Part shown: one piece after another, positions 45,501 to 54,057 of the stretch | Position numbering within the stretch: the stretch's first letter is position 1 | Layout: each line of letters starts with the position of its first letter | Assembly: GCA_041946825.1 (NCBI GenBank) | Contig: JBHGBD010000018.1 | Span: 1-64,000, forward strand | Reading direction: 5' to 3' | DNA: 64,000 bases | Source of the DNA: CAZTHM01 sp041946825 | GTDB taxonomy: Bacteria; Acidobacteriota; Terriglobia; UBA7540 | The notes under the pieces: model-generated | Database searches by the model: none | What the model was told of the DNA's origin: nothing | What the model saw: the letters and a program-made list of their open reading frames with translations, nothing else | Position numbers and translations under genes: made by a program

Positions 45501-46089
45501 CAGGTGTGCCCACCGCCACGCCCGCTCGCGTGAACGTATCCTGAATCGACCCGGCTCCCGCAGGTGAAGCGGGGCCGAAGTCCGACCTTGTACTTTCGCT
45601 CAACCCCGGAGGAGGTTCGAGGACAAGCTTCGCCAGCCCAAAATCCAATATCCTCGCCTGGCCCCTCTCCGTCACCATGATGTTGGCGGGCTTGATGTCG
45701 CGATGGATAATCCCTTTGGCATGCGCCAATTCCAAGGCATCGGCGATCTCGATTCCGAGTTCCACGACCTCGTCAGGCTTCAGGGGATTGGTCGCCACGC
45801 GTTGCTTGAGAGTCTGCCCCTCCACATACTGCATCACGATAAACAGCTGCCCATCCTGCTCTTCGATGTCGTGGACGGCACAGATGTTGGGGTGATCGAG
45901 GACCGAGGCGGCATGCGCTTCACGGCGGAAGCGTTCGGCGAATTTTTGGTCCCGAGCCAATTCCGCAGGAAGGAACTTAAGGGCTACCGGCCGGGCCAGT
46001 CGCGTGTCCTCGGCCTTATAGACGATGCCCATCCCGCCACCGCCGAGCTTTTCGATTATGCGATAGTGAGATACGGTCTGGCCGACCAT
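42589..46089 (-). CDS. Hanks-type Ser/Thr protein kinase with TolB/FlgO-like and TPR sensor regions
   Basis: 1166 aa from the ATG at 46089; a TTG nine nt earlier is within the upstream site. The kinase domain (about 4-280) has a Gly-rich loop KLGGGGMGIVYKA, catalytic Lys in VALKFLPAEL, HRDIKPANIM, DFGLAKL and a PAYMSPEQ P+1 loop. A membrane helix follows (LDLTIAALLILAFVAGEVF, about 342-360). Outside are two tandem beta/alpha domains of FlgO/TolB N-like type: VVLADFANSTGDPALD to SVSNLG (about 374-455) and VAVLYFSNLSQDPSLNWLN to GRIIFSD (about 525-640). Then comes a long array of about ten TPRs to the end. It is a transmembrane kinase, with the sensor probably reading protein partners. It is divergent from the sugar dehydrogenase and may phosphorylate targets elsewhere. 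Confidence 0.92.
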   Translation of the reverse strand: MVGQTVSHYRIIEKLGGGGMGIVYKAEDTRLARPVALKFLPAELARDQKFAERFRREAHAASVLDHPNICAVHDIEEQDGQLFIVMQYVEGQTLKQRVATNPLKPDEVVELGIEIADALELAHAKGIIHRDIKPANIMVTERGQARILDFGLAKLVLEPPPGLSESTRSDFGPASPAGAGSIQDTFTRAGVAVGTPAYMSPEQVTGENLDQRTDLFNLGLVLYEMATRRRAFDGASREEILEQILTHTPLPPSRTSPGYSSAFDEIVRKLLEKDREMRYQTAADVRADLKRLRRDSSSGFAVTVTGVGNRRLRRGEEPGRSWVPWGLGAHLRHLPTIARLDLTIAALLILAFVAGEVFRRSYRAPRLAEKDTVVLADFANSTGDPALDSTLKTALSVSLNESQFLTVLPENRVAATLTLLARPVDTPVTPEVARELCQRAGGKAYIAGSVSNLGSQYVLGLEAVDCHSGDSLAQEQITATAKEKVLAALAAAATKLDGDLRESLQTSRVSRSQPPMAEGGTPKAVAVLYFSNLSQDPSLNWLNRGLSDMLTTNLGQVHGLEVLSTERVLAVIRRIGKEGSADLDPSSAQEAAQSAGAGVFISGALMRVGPKKLRLDVRVQDANRGRIIFSDKAEAEDLQGIFGAVDTLTGRIAQRLLPAGSAASPAPSIEDAATPDFEAYHRYQIGVDYERRFLFAEAIRELEQAVRRDARFTLAYWHLARCYEWSNDLRKAEEMNRKVEQMQARLPRPQRLLFEATRAQRGGDVEGALGAYTAFVREFPHESRARIFLADLLGTVGQDQQAISVLREGLRADPRDEELWNDVTYFYIASDNVTAALEANDQYISLRPNDPAPLDSRGDVLFTFGRDDEAIAAYRRALEIKPDLFDGAEHLKLAAVYADQNEPALVESALQEYARRATAAGRLLAPVFKAQFQQLRGDFAGARRNYRRAVIDLGHAGQFQAAGDVLLGLGIMEVLISQSVNDALAFSRTLKLSDEEFQAVSLLEAVAGDVEASERSLQQFASSHPWMAPRGLEIMRARNQVYAAFARKDFRGVLTAANRYPDFQTAELQLAKGASHLRLKDYASSERELRRGVIAGRSQADIATMRNRLPLALELLHFYLGQLYEATGKRGPAIKEYQEFLSYLENSGAHLPEIEEAHTALKRLTS

Positions 46090-46497
46090 GAGGTGCAAGC
46101 CTCACCGGCAGATGCGGGCCACTTCGGGTGAGCGACAGCTTACGCCGCGCGTGCCGGCAAGTCAACGCGGTCCGCTGTGGCAGCGAGAACGTCTGCCGAA
46201 AGACTCATTGGAGCGCCGGTTCCAGGAGGGTGAAAAAGAGACGGTTAACACAGGTGGACAAAGCGGCAACTGCCGCATTCAGGGAAGCGAGTTCCGTCAC
46301 TCCAAAGTGATGAAGTAATTCTTGGACGGCGCTGCGGGGCCCGTGATCATTTTATGTGGGCCTGCGACTTCCATGAGATTCTCGCGCTGCCGTGCTCTCC
46401 CTCCCTCAATCCGACAATCAGGCCCCCGGCGTGATGCCCAGAAGCTTGTGTTAAACTTGGTCAGGGCATCCCTGGGCTTTAATATCCGGAGGGTTCA
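46090..46497. other. Divergent gap between kinase and sugar dehydrogenase genes
   Basis: 408 bases without a supported gene. A TGTGTTAAACTTGG stretch near 46448 could supply a -10 (TAAACT) for the dehydrogenase; no paired -35 stands out. Nothing else was seen. Confidence 0.55.
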
Positions 46498-48294
46498 ATG
46501 CGATTGCGCCACTTGGCTGGTCTGCTCTTGTCGATCGTCGCTGTCCTCGCCGTGTATAGCGCGGCGAATTCGATGGTGTCGGCTCTGCATCAGCCCCGCC
46601 GTGCGGGAGAAACCGAGAGCCAGGCATGCCCTAACGACGACAGCGGTTTGCGGCTGCCCGCCGGCTTTTGCGCAACCATATTTGCTGACGACATCGGTCA
46701 CGCTCGCCACATGGTGGTGGGCCCGAGTGGCGTCGTTTACGTAAATACCTGGTCGGGCGAGTATTACGGCAATGCCGCGCCCCATGCAGGCGGGTTCCTG
46801 GTAGCCTTGCACGATTCTCGAGGCACGGGGAAAGCCGACGTGGTGGAGCGATTCGGTGAAACCGTGCAGAGCGGCGGAGCAGGTGGAACAGGCATCGGCA
46901 TGTATAAGGGTTCGATCTACGCGGAGATCAACGATCGAATCGTGCGATATTCACTGACCGGCGGGTCTATCGTGCCACAGGGACCTTCCGATACGATCGT
47001 CTCGGGATTGCCTTTGGGGGGCGATCATCCCATGCATCCGTTTATCATCGACCCCAAAGGGTCCATGTACGTCGACGTCGCTACGGCTACCAATGCTTGC
47101 CAGCCCCAAAATCGGACACCCAAGTCGCCCGGCTCAGATCCGTGCACGGAACTGGTAACCCGCGGCGGCATCTGGGTTTATGATGCGAACAAGACAAACC
47201 AAGTCTTTTCGCCGGCCGAGCGGTTCGCCACGGGGATCCGCAACGCTGAGGGTTTTGCCATCGACTCCACCGGCCGCCGCGTCTTCGTTACCCAGCACGG
47301 GCGGGACCAACTCTATTCGAATTGGCCTGATCTCTATAAACCAGAAGAAGAAGCCACCCAGCCGGCCGAAGAGTTGATGCTATTGAAGCGCGGGGGCGAC
47401 TACGGCTGGCCCGAATGCTACTACGACGCTCTGCAGCAGAAACTCGTTCTGGCGCCGGAATACGGCGGTGACGGCGGCAAGAAAGTGGGCCCTTGCGCGA
47501 ACAAGATCCCTCCCGTGGCGGCTTTCCCTGCCCACTGGGGGCCGAACGCGATGGTGCTCTATGACCGGAAGCAGTTCCCGGCCCGCTACCACGGTGGCGT
47601 GTTTATCGCCTTCCACGGTTCATGGAATCGAGCCCCGTATCCGCAAGGCGGCTACAACGTGGTCTTTCAGGGGCTGTCCGGCGACCAGGCATCAGGCCCG
47701 TGCGAAATCTTTGCGGACGGCTTTGCCGGGGCGATGAAAACTCCGGAAAAAGCCGAGCATCGTCCGAGTGGCCTCGCCGTCGGGCCGGATGGGGCGCTTT
47801 ACGTTTCCGACGATGTGCGCGGAACGATCTATAGAATTGTCTATCGCGGGGGCTCGCCAGGCGGTGCCGCGAAGTTCACCCCATGCCCCACCCCCTCGGC
47901 TCCGGCCGGCGATCTCGCCGGCTCGGGCGCCAAGCCACCCGAGGGCACCCATCCGGAGGCTGGTTCCTCAACCCCCACGAGTCTTCACGTTCCCGAAGGA
48001 GCAACGCGTGAAATGGTTGCGCTGGGCGACCGCATCTATCACGGCCAGGCGGGCGGAGCATCTTGCGCGGGCTGTCATGGTGAGAGCGGTAAGGGTTCGC
48101 CTTTGGGCCCCGATCTGACAGATAACAAATGGCTGTGGAGTGACGGCAGTTATAAAGGAATCGCCAAAACTATCGTCGAGGGCGTGATGCGGCCTAAACA
48201 ATACCGCAGCCCTATGCCTCCTCGGGGCGCGGCACAACTCACGGATGAGCAGGTTTCGGCCCTCGCAGCGTTTGTCTGGGCCCTGAGCCATTGA
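46498..48294 (+). CDS. PQQ-type sugar (sorbosone-like) dehydrogenase fused to cytochrome c
   Basis: 598 aa; GGAGG lies eight nt before the ATG. An N-terminal signal or anchor (LAGLLLSIVAVLAVYSAA) is followed by a six-bladed propeller of the soluble glucose/sorbosone dehydrogenase type: LPAGFCATIFADDIGHARHMVVGPSG near 52, GIRNAEGFAIDSTGRRVFVTQHGRDQL near 244, GGDYGWPECYYDA near 299, HGSWNRAPYPQGG near 375 and RPSGLAVGPDGALYVSDD near 422. After a Pro/Ala-rich linker (about 460-495) a class I cytochrome c domain has CAGCH near 522-526 and an axial Met candidate in YRSPMPPRG near 573. It likely oxidises aldoses in the periplasm with PQQ and passes electrons through its own heme. PQQ-binding residues cannot be checked without alignment. 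Confidence 0.9.
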   Translation: MRLRHLAGLLLSIVAVLAVYSAANSMVSALHQPRRAGETESQACPNDDSGLRLPAGFCATIFADDIGHARHMVVGPSGVVYVNTWSGEYYGNAAPHAGGFLVALHDSRGTGKADVVERFGETVQSGGAGGTGIGMYKGSIYAEINDRIVRYSLTGGSIVPQGPSDTIVSGLPLGGDHPMHPFIIDPKGSMYVDVATATNACQPQNRTPKSPGSDPCTELVTRGGIWVYDANKTNQVFSPAERFATGIRNAEGFAIDSTGRRVFVTQHGRDQLYSNWPDLYKPEEEATQPAEELMLLKRGGDYGWPECYYDALQQKLVLAPEYGGDGGKKVGPCANKIPPVAAFPAHWGPNAMVLYDRKQFPARYHGGVFIAFHGSWNRAPYPQGGYNVVFQGLSGDQASGPCEIFADGFAGAMKTPEKAEHRPSGLAVGPDGALYVSDDVRGTIYRIVYRGGSPGGAAKFTPCPTPSAPAGDLAGSGAKPPEGTHPEAGSSTPTSLHVPEGATREMVALGDRIYHGQAGGASCAGCHGESGKGSPLGPDLTDNKWLWSDGSYKGIAKTIVEGVMRPKQYRSPMPPRGAAQLTDEQVSALAAFVWALSH

Positions 48295-48403
48295 GGAAAG
48301 CCGGATTCATTTAGTCACCCCCCGAGCCCGCGACGCCAAGTGACAGAATTCGTCCATAAAGGCTCACCTCGACGCCCAAAGCGTGCATTAGTTGTTGAAA
48401 AGA

Positions 48404-48478
<75 letters not shown>

Positions 48479-48547
48479 TTCGGGAGACTGACAAGAGCAC
48501 AATAACATGCTAAGCCGAGCGGCTGCAAACGTGGCAGGAGGGCTGCC

Positions 48548-51298
48548 CTATCCCCGCAACAGAATGCTCAGAGCGCGGTCCGGTTCGACGCTCAATTCCC
48601 GCTCGAAGGTGATTACTCGCCTCTTTCCCTCTTGACGGAGCTGCACCGGCACCGACTGAATCCCCAGCATGGCAGAAGCCGTACGCGGCGCGGGCTTCAC
48701 TGCCCCATTCACTACCAAACTCGCGACGGCCATCGCTCCTTCGATGGCCTGAATCTCCACTCGCTGGTGTGCCGGCGAGAGGATCTGCGTGAGGCTTCCC
48801 CAGCCAGAGGGTAAAGTCCAAAACGAGCGGAAGGTGGATTCCTCCCGCTTGGAGCGGGACGGGAGTGACGGAGCGCGTGGCGTGAAGGTCACGCGCCGTT
48901 CCGCGCCGGCGTAATGGAATCCGTTCAGAGCTACGATCAATGCCCAGCTCGACATGGCGCGCGCGTAGTGGTGTCCGCACTCCGGTTCGTTCCAGGGATT
49001 GCGTCGCTCGCCATCGTGCCGCCGTCGCGCCGTCTCGACGACCTTCACCGCCTCACTTAACATCCCTTCGAAGATTAGGTGCGCCGCAAACTGGTATTCC
49101 AGTCCAGTCCAAACCTCAGCGAAATACGGAAATGGAATCTCGGGCCGCTTGCCGCCGGGGTAACTCGCCACCAGCACTCCACCATCGTCGTTCAGGGCGT
49201 AGGTGCGTTGCACGGCTTCGTGATCGCTCAGGTCGGGTTTGTAGTTGTAACGGAAGATCGACTTCAAAGTCTTGCGCACGTTGGCTTCGTCAAGAAGATA
49301 GCCGAGGTCCGCGATGTGCGCCATATATTGGCCGAGCAACTGGTCGATCAGGCAGGCTTCTCCCATCTGGTAGTCGGGCGCCTGGGGGTTCGCGCCGCCC
49401 ATGCCCACGCGCAATCCGGCGGCCACGTCTTCCGCGGCGCGGCCCATAACTTTCTGAACGTAATACTCGCCATTGAACAGATTCGCGTCGATCCACTTTT
49501 TGCCGCTTTCGAACAGCCGTTGATACTCGCTTGCAGCCTCATTGTCTCCGAGCGCCCGCGCCATTTCTTCTCCGGCCCGCAAGGCGCCCAAATACCAGAC
49601 TCCGCACAGGGGGTTGGGGCCGTAAAACTCGACATCGTAGGTATTGTGCTGGACTCCTTCCGCCACACCGTCGCGGTCGCCGTCCCAGCCGTTCTTGATC
49701 CAGGCGAACTCGAGCGCCTTTTTCGCCTTCGGCCAGAGGCGCTTCAGCCATTCCGTGTCTCCGGAAAGCTGCCAGTCGCGGTAGAGCTTCATGATGCATC
49801 CCATCTGGCCGTCCGCCGCCGCCGACTGCCAGATTTTGAGGCCGTCGGGGAGATACGAGCGAAAACCCATCAGTCCGCTGTCCTCGGTGTTACGAAGAAA
49901 CTCCGATTCTCGAATGGAGCGTGCGAGCGAAGGAAACACAAACGCGGTGGCCTGTTCGTAATTCCAGACGTGCGTGCAGGTGCCGTGGCAGCACCCGCGC
50001 TGGTCGTTGCAGCCCTCGAAGGCATGGAACTCGCCGTCGGTGGTACGAAAGCAAGTGTTTGACCGCAGCGTCGAGAGGTTGCTCAACGCCGCGTCGAGAA
50101 CCGCGGGGGGCAGCGTCGAAGACTCAACCAGCGATGCGAACTTCCGGGTACGCGCTTCGAGTGAAGGCAACTCTTTGGCGAGGTGCTGCGCGATTTCCCA
50201 GGCATCAGCGAATCGCTGGCAATAGTGGTTGCCCACAACATCCTTCTCGCGGCCTTCGGGAGCCGGCCAGCCGCAGCGCTCCGGCGTGCGGTTGGGGAAA
50301 TACCAGGCGATGAAGAAGGTCACCACGGTTTCCCCGCCGGCGGGCACTGACTGCGTCGCTGCAATCGATCCGACGGGGTTCAAGGCCGGCGAATCGCTCG
50401 TGAGCGCCCCGTCGGCGGAAAAGTCGTCCCAGAATGTCAATGCGCCGTCCCACCACTGCGCTCGCTTCCAGCCGCGAAGATACGTGACGTTCTCGCGCGG
50501 TGCACCCAGGACGCCCAGGACCAGGCTGCCGTTGAGCGGATCAGCCAAGGCGATAATGGGATTGTTCATAAAGAGCCCCGCCACGCCGTCGTCTTCGCGA
50601 AATGTCGCCTGCTTCCCTTCTTTGCCGATAGGGTTCTGCAGACTGAACGCCAGCCCGACCCTGGCAGGCGATGCGCCGGGGTTCTGAACCGTGTAACGAA
50701 GGACCGCGACTGGCAAGCCTGACGCGTCAGCATCCACCGGAACGAGTGGGTTGAATGCTTCGAGACGTACCTTCACCGGGAGTTTGTCATCCGCGAAAGC
50801 GATGCGCGCGAACGGATACGCGCCTTCGAACTGCGCGGAGCGGAGGCGCGGCAACCCCGGCACGTTGCTTGCACCCAGACCTGACTCGCCTTCATAGGGC
50901 GGCGCGATTCGCGCTTCGAGAACGCGTGCCACTGGCTTGCGGCCCTTGGCTTGGGCCCAGATGGCCGCAAAGCAATAGTCAGGTGAATTCCCTTTGTCAG
51001 GGCGATTGAAGATCTCCCAATCGCGCAATTGCCCGCGCCCGCCCAGCGAAATCGTCCCCGTGCCGATCCCTCCGAGGGGAAACGCAATCATCTTCAGTTG
51101 CGGGCCCGAGAATTTGCGCGGGTAGGTCACAGGTCCGCTGCGGTTTGCACCGGGTGGACTTGCAGCCTGCGTGCCATGCGAGGGAGCTTCTTCACCTGCG
51201 GCGAATAAACGGCCGGTCGTGGCGAACGCACCGCCCGCAGTCATCCGCTTCAAAAAATCGCGCCGCTGGTAACCGGCACCTTTGCGTTTGCTGGCCAT
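48548..51298 (-). CDS. GH116 family glycosidase (beta-glucosidase/glucosylceramidase-like), Tat-exported
   Basis: 916 aa from the ATG at 51298, which has GGAGG upstream. A twin-arginine signal (RRDFLKRMTAGGAFATTG near residues 12-29) predicts folded export. The N-terminal beta domain starts with KMIAFPLGGIGTGTISLGG near 69-87, the GH116 opening. The (alpha/alpha)6 catalytic domain shows HVWNYEQATAFVFPSL near 440, GVQHNTYDVEFYGPNP (about 540-560), whose Glu fits the family nucleophile, and MGEACLIDQLLGQYMAHI (about 645), whose Asp fits the acid/base. Family activities include beta-glucosidase, beta-xylosidase, N-acetylglucosaminidase and the GBA2-type glucosylceramidase. Specificity is not readable. 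It lies alone next to the tRNA and is divergent from the cysteine desulfurase gene. Confidence 0.92.
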   Translation of the reverse strand: MASKRKGAGYQRRDFLKRMTAGGAFATTGRLFAAGEEAPSHGTQAASPPGANRSGPVTYPRKFSGPQLKMIAFPLGGIGTGTISLGGRGQLRDWEIFNRPDKGNSPDYCFAAIWAQAKGRKPVARVLEARIAPPYEGESGLGASNVPGLPRLRSAQFEGAYPFARIAFADDKLPVKVRLEAFNPLVPVDADASGLPVAVLRYTVQNPGASPARVGLAFSLQNPIGKEGKQATFREDDGVAGLFMNNPIIALADPLNGSLVLGVLGAPRENVTYLRGWKRAQWWDGALTFWDDFSADGALTSDSPALNPVGSIAATQSVPAGGETVVTFFIAWYFPNRTPERCGWPAPEGREKDVVGNHYCQRFADAWEIAQHLAKELPSLEARTRKFASLVESSTLPPAVLDAALSNLSTLRSNTCFRTTDGEFHAFEGCNDQRGCCHGTCTHVWNYEQATAFVFPSLARSIRESEFLRNTEDSGLMGFRSYLPDGLKIWQSAAADGQMGCIMKLYRDWQLSGDTEWLKRLWPKAKKALEFAWIKNGWDGDRDGVAEGVQHNTYDVEFYGPNPLCGVWYLGALRAGEEMARALGDNEAASEYQRLFESGKKWIDANLFNGEYYVQKVMGRAAEDVAAGLRVGMGGANPQAPDYQMGEACLIDQLLGQYMAHIADLGYLLDEANVRKTLKSIFRYNYKPDLSDHEAVQRTYALNDDGGVLVASYPGGKRPEIPFPYFAEVWTGLEYQFAAHLIFEGMLSEAVKVVETARRRHDGERRNPWNEPECGHHYARAMSSWALIVALNGFHYAGAERRVTFTPRAPSLPSRSKREESTFRSFWTLPSGWGSLTQILSPAHQRVEIQAIEGAMAVASLVVNGAVKPAPRTASAMLGIQSVPVQLRQEGKRRVITFERELSVEPDRALSILLRG

Positions 51299-51557
51299 CG
51301 CAGAACCTCCCGCCCAAAGAATCCCCGGGGCCCGTCCGGCACTTATAGGAGAGCCCGCGAAAAAAGGCAAGCCGGTTCTTACTGGATCGCTCATAGGAGA
51401 AACCACCAAGGTCATTTGCCCGGAACCGGCCTTAGGCCGCCAACCTGCCTCCCCGGGCGCCAATGCCACATCGATCGCGCGCAATATCCATGCGCTGCTG
51501 GTTTGACATCTCCATCTGCGTCGACTACGCTTGAAAATGCGGGGATTAAGGGGCGCG

Positions 51558-52733
51558 ATGCGGAGAGTCTATCTGGACAACAACGCCACGACGCCCGTGG
51601 CGCCGGAAGTATTCGAGGCCATGAGGGGCTTCCTGCTCGAGGACTACGGCAACGCCTCGTCAATCCACTGGTTCGGCCAGCGGGCGCGCGCGGCGGTTGA
51701 GACCGCACGCGAAAACGTGGCAGGGCTGATCAACGTGCGGCCGAGCGAGATCGTCTTCACCAGCGGCGGCACGGAAGCCGACAACGCGGCGATTGTCGGC
51801 ATCGTCGAGGCGGCAAAGCTCGAAACCAAGCACGTTGTCACCACTGCCATCGAACACCACGCCGTGTTGCACACGGTGAAGTCGTTGGAGAAGCGCGGCG
51901 TTAAGGTCACCTTCGTGCGCGTGGGCTCGGACGGAATCGTCGATCCCGCTGACATCGAGCGTGCTCTGCGCCCAGAAACGGTGCTCATTTCCGTCATGCA
52001 CGCCAACAACGAGCTGGGCACGATCCAGCCGCTCGAGGAGATTGGCCGTTTGGCGCGCGAGCGTGACATCTACTTCCACACCGACGCCGTGCAGTCGGTC
52101 GGCAAGATCCCCGTGGACGTGGAGAAGCTGGGGGTGGATCTGCTCTCGCTTTCCGCTCACAAGCTGCATGGGCCGAAGGGTGTGGGCGCGCTTTACGTGC
52201 GCAAGGGAACGATCCTGCGCCCTCTGCTGCACGGCGGGCACAGCGAGCGCGACCGCCGCCCGGGAACCGAAAACGTGGCGGGGATCGTCGGGCTCGGCAA
52301 GGCCGCGGAACTGGCGCGAGAGCGTCTGGCCGACGAAGCCACGCGTGTGGCGGCGCTGCGCGATCAACTTGAGGGAGGCATATTGCAAGGCGTGCCGCTC
52401 GTGTTGGTGAACGGCGACCGCGCGCGGCGCCTGCCCACAACCACGAACCTGAGCTTCGCGCACATCGAAGGGGAAGGCTTTGTGATTGCCATGGACCTGC
52501 GCGGCGTGGCGTGCTCCACCGGCGCGGCATGCTCGTCGGGCTCGGTCGAGCCCTCGCACGTGCTTTCGGCAATCGGCCGAACGCCCGAGCAGGCGCGTTC
52601 GAGCATCCGCTTCAGTCTGGGCCGGTTCACCACCGCCGAGGATATCTCGACCGCGCTCGAAATCATTCCCGCCGTCGCCGAGCGGCTGCGCAGCGTGTCG
52701 CCGCGGTTTAAGACAGTGATGAGTGACAAGTGA
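51558..52733 (+). CDS. Cysteine desulfurase (IscS/NifS class V aminotransferase)
   Basis: 391 aa. The ATG at 51558 follows AAGGGGC and starts the usual RVYLDNNATTPV; in-frame TTG and ATG codons at 51531 and 51537 are less likely. PLP residues are visible: TSGGTEADN (about 67-75), EHHAVLHT (about 98), the Schiff-base Lys in SAHKLHGPKG (about 203), and the persulfide Cys in STGAACSSGS (about 324). It removes sulfur from cysteine for tRNA thiolation and Fe-S assembly. No IscU, IscR or SUF gene follows. Its partner is the mnmA gene 165 bp downstream, as in the YrvO-MnmA pairs of Gram-positives, so it may be dedicated to tRNA 2-thiouridine. Confidence 0.93.
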   Translation: MRRVYLDNNATTPVAPEVFEAMRGFLLEDYGNASSIHWFGQRARAAVETARENVAGLINVRPSEIVFTSGGTEADNAAIVGIVEAAKLETKHVVTTAIEHHAVLHTVKSLEKRGVKVTFVRVGSDGIVDPADIERALRPETVLISVMHANNELGTIQPLEEIGRLARERDIYFHTDAVQSVGKIPVDVEKLGVDLLSLSAHKLHGPKGVGALYVRKGTILRPLLHGGHSERDRRPGTENVAGIVGLGKAAELARERLADEATRVAALRDQLEGGILQGVPLVLVNGDRARRLPTTTNLSFAHIEGEGFVIAMDLRGVACSTGAACSSGSVEPSHVLSAIGRTPEQARSSIRFSLGRFTTAEDISTALEIIPAVAERLRSVSPRFKTVMSDK

Positions 52734-52885
52734 CGAGTGACGGGACGAGTCGACAGTCGAAGATCGAAAGTTGAAAGCGAGGAACTCCACTGTTCCGGTG
52801 CAGCGACTTTGCGACCTTCGACTATGGACTGTTGACTTCAGTCCCGCTTGCCACTTGCCACTCATCCCTAGCCACTCTTCGAGCC
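52715..52885. repeat. Long imperfect inverted repeat between cysteine desulfurase and mnmA
   Basis: AGTGATGAGTGACAAGTGAC-like sequence on the left (from 52717) is mirrored by GCCACTTGCCACTCATCCC on the right (about 52847-52869). Inner arms (CGACAGTCGAAGATCGAAAG at 52751-52770, and GACCTTCGACTATGGACTGT at 52812-52831) are also complementary. The left arm overlaps the end of the desulfurase gene. Confidence 0.7.
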
Positions 52886-52898
52886 CAGGAGAGTTCGT

Positions 52899-54032
52899 TT
52901 GACTATCGCAGTCGCCATGAGCGGCGGCGTGGACAGCTCGACGGCCGCGGCGCTCCTAGCGGAGAACAACCCGGGATCGCTCGTCGGGCTGACCATGCAG
53001 CTCTGGAACCAGCGCCGGCTGCCCAGCCTGCTGGGCCTCGAGTCCGGCGCCGCCTTGCCCGGCCATGCCAGCGGGCGCTGCTGTTCGCTCGACGACGTTT
53101 ACGACGCGCGTCGCGTGGCGGATTTCCTGGGCATTCCCTACTATGTCCTGAACTTCCAGGAACGATTTGAGAACGACGTTGTGCGTCCCTTTGTCGAGCG
53201 CTACCTTGCCGGCGAAACGCCCATTCCCTGCAGCTTGTGCAACACCGAAATCAAGTTCGAGAAGTTTGTCACGAGCGCGCGCGAGATCGGCGCCGAGCGC
53301 ATCGCCACCGGCCACTACGCGCGCATCCGCCGCGATGAGAAGACGGGCCGGCACCTGCTGCTGGCGGGCGTCGACCGCGGCAAGGACCAGTCGTACTTCC
53401 TCTTTGGCCTGACGCAGGAACAGCTTGCGCGGTCAATCTTTCCGCTGGGGGAATTGACCAAAGAGCAGGTCCGGGACATCGCGCGAGCAAGACAATTGCC
53501 CGTGGCAGAGAAGCCGGAGAGCCAGGAGATTTGCTTCGTCCCCTCGCGCAGCTATCGCGAATTCATCGAGGCTTACCTCACTGAGCAGGGGCAGGCGCTC
53601 GACGACCGCGCGGGCGAGATCGTCTCAACCGACGGACGCGTCATCGGGCAGCATCAAGGCGTGCATCACTACACTGTCGGCCAGCGGAAGGGCTTGGGAA
53701 TGGCAGTCGGCGAGCCGCTCTACGTCATCGAGATCGACCGGGTCCGGAACCGCGTGGTCGTGGGCCGCGACGCGGAACTGTTCCGCCGGCGCTTCGTCGT
53801 CCGGGACGTGAATTGGATTCGGCCTGTGACCGAGGGCGAAACGTTCGAAGCCCAAGTCAAGATTCGCAACAAGCACATTCCAGCCCCGGCGCGCGTCGAG
53901 GCTCGAGCCAACGGCGAGGCCTCAGTCGGGTTCATCGCACCTCAGCGCGCCATCACTCCCGGCCAGGCGGCCGTCTTCTACGACGGTGACCAAGTCCTGG
54001 GCGGCGGGTGGATCTCCAAAGTGCTCGACTGA
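52899..54032 (+). CDS. mnmA: tRNA-specific 2-thiouridylase MnmA
   Basis: 377 aa. The start is TTG at 52899, supported by AGGAGAG five nt upstream; the next ATG (52917) would remove the first strand before the PP-loop. The ATP-binding P-loop SGGVDSS is at residues 7-13, TGHYARI lies near 140, the catalytic Cys pair is in PCSLCNTE (about 110) and ESQEICFVP (about 209), and the C-terminal beta-barrels carry HHYTVGQRKGLG and FYDGDQVLGGGWI. The enzyme adenylates and thiolates U34 of Lys, Glu and Gln tRNAs, taking sulfur from the desulfurase encoded upstream. Confidence 0.96.
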   Translation: MTIAVAMSGGVDSSTAAALLAENNPGSLVGLTMQLWNQRRLPSLLGLESGAALPGHASGRCCSLDDVYDARRVADFLGIPYYVLNFQERFENDVVRPFVERYLAGETPIPCSLCNTEIKFEKFVTSAREIGAERIATGHYARIRRDEKTGRHLLLAGVDRGKDQSYFLFGLTQEQLARSIFPLGELTKEQVRDIARARQLPVAEKPESQEICFVPSRSYREFIEAYLTEQGQALDDRAGEIVSTDGRVIGQHQGVHHYTVGQRKGLGMAVGEPLYVIEIDRVRNRVVVGRDAELFRRRFVVRDVNWIRPVTEGETFEAQVKIRNKHIPAPARVEARANGEASVGFIAPQRAITPGQAAVFYDGDQVLGGGWISKVLD

Positions 54033-54057
54033 TTCTCACGAGTAGCCCCGGCCGTGA

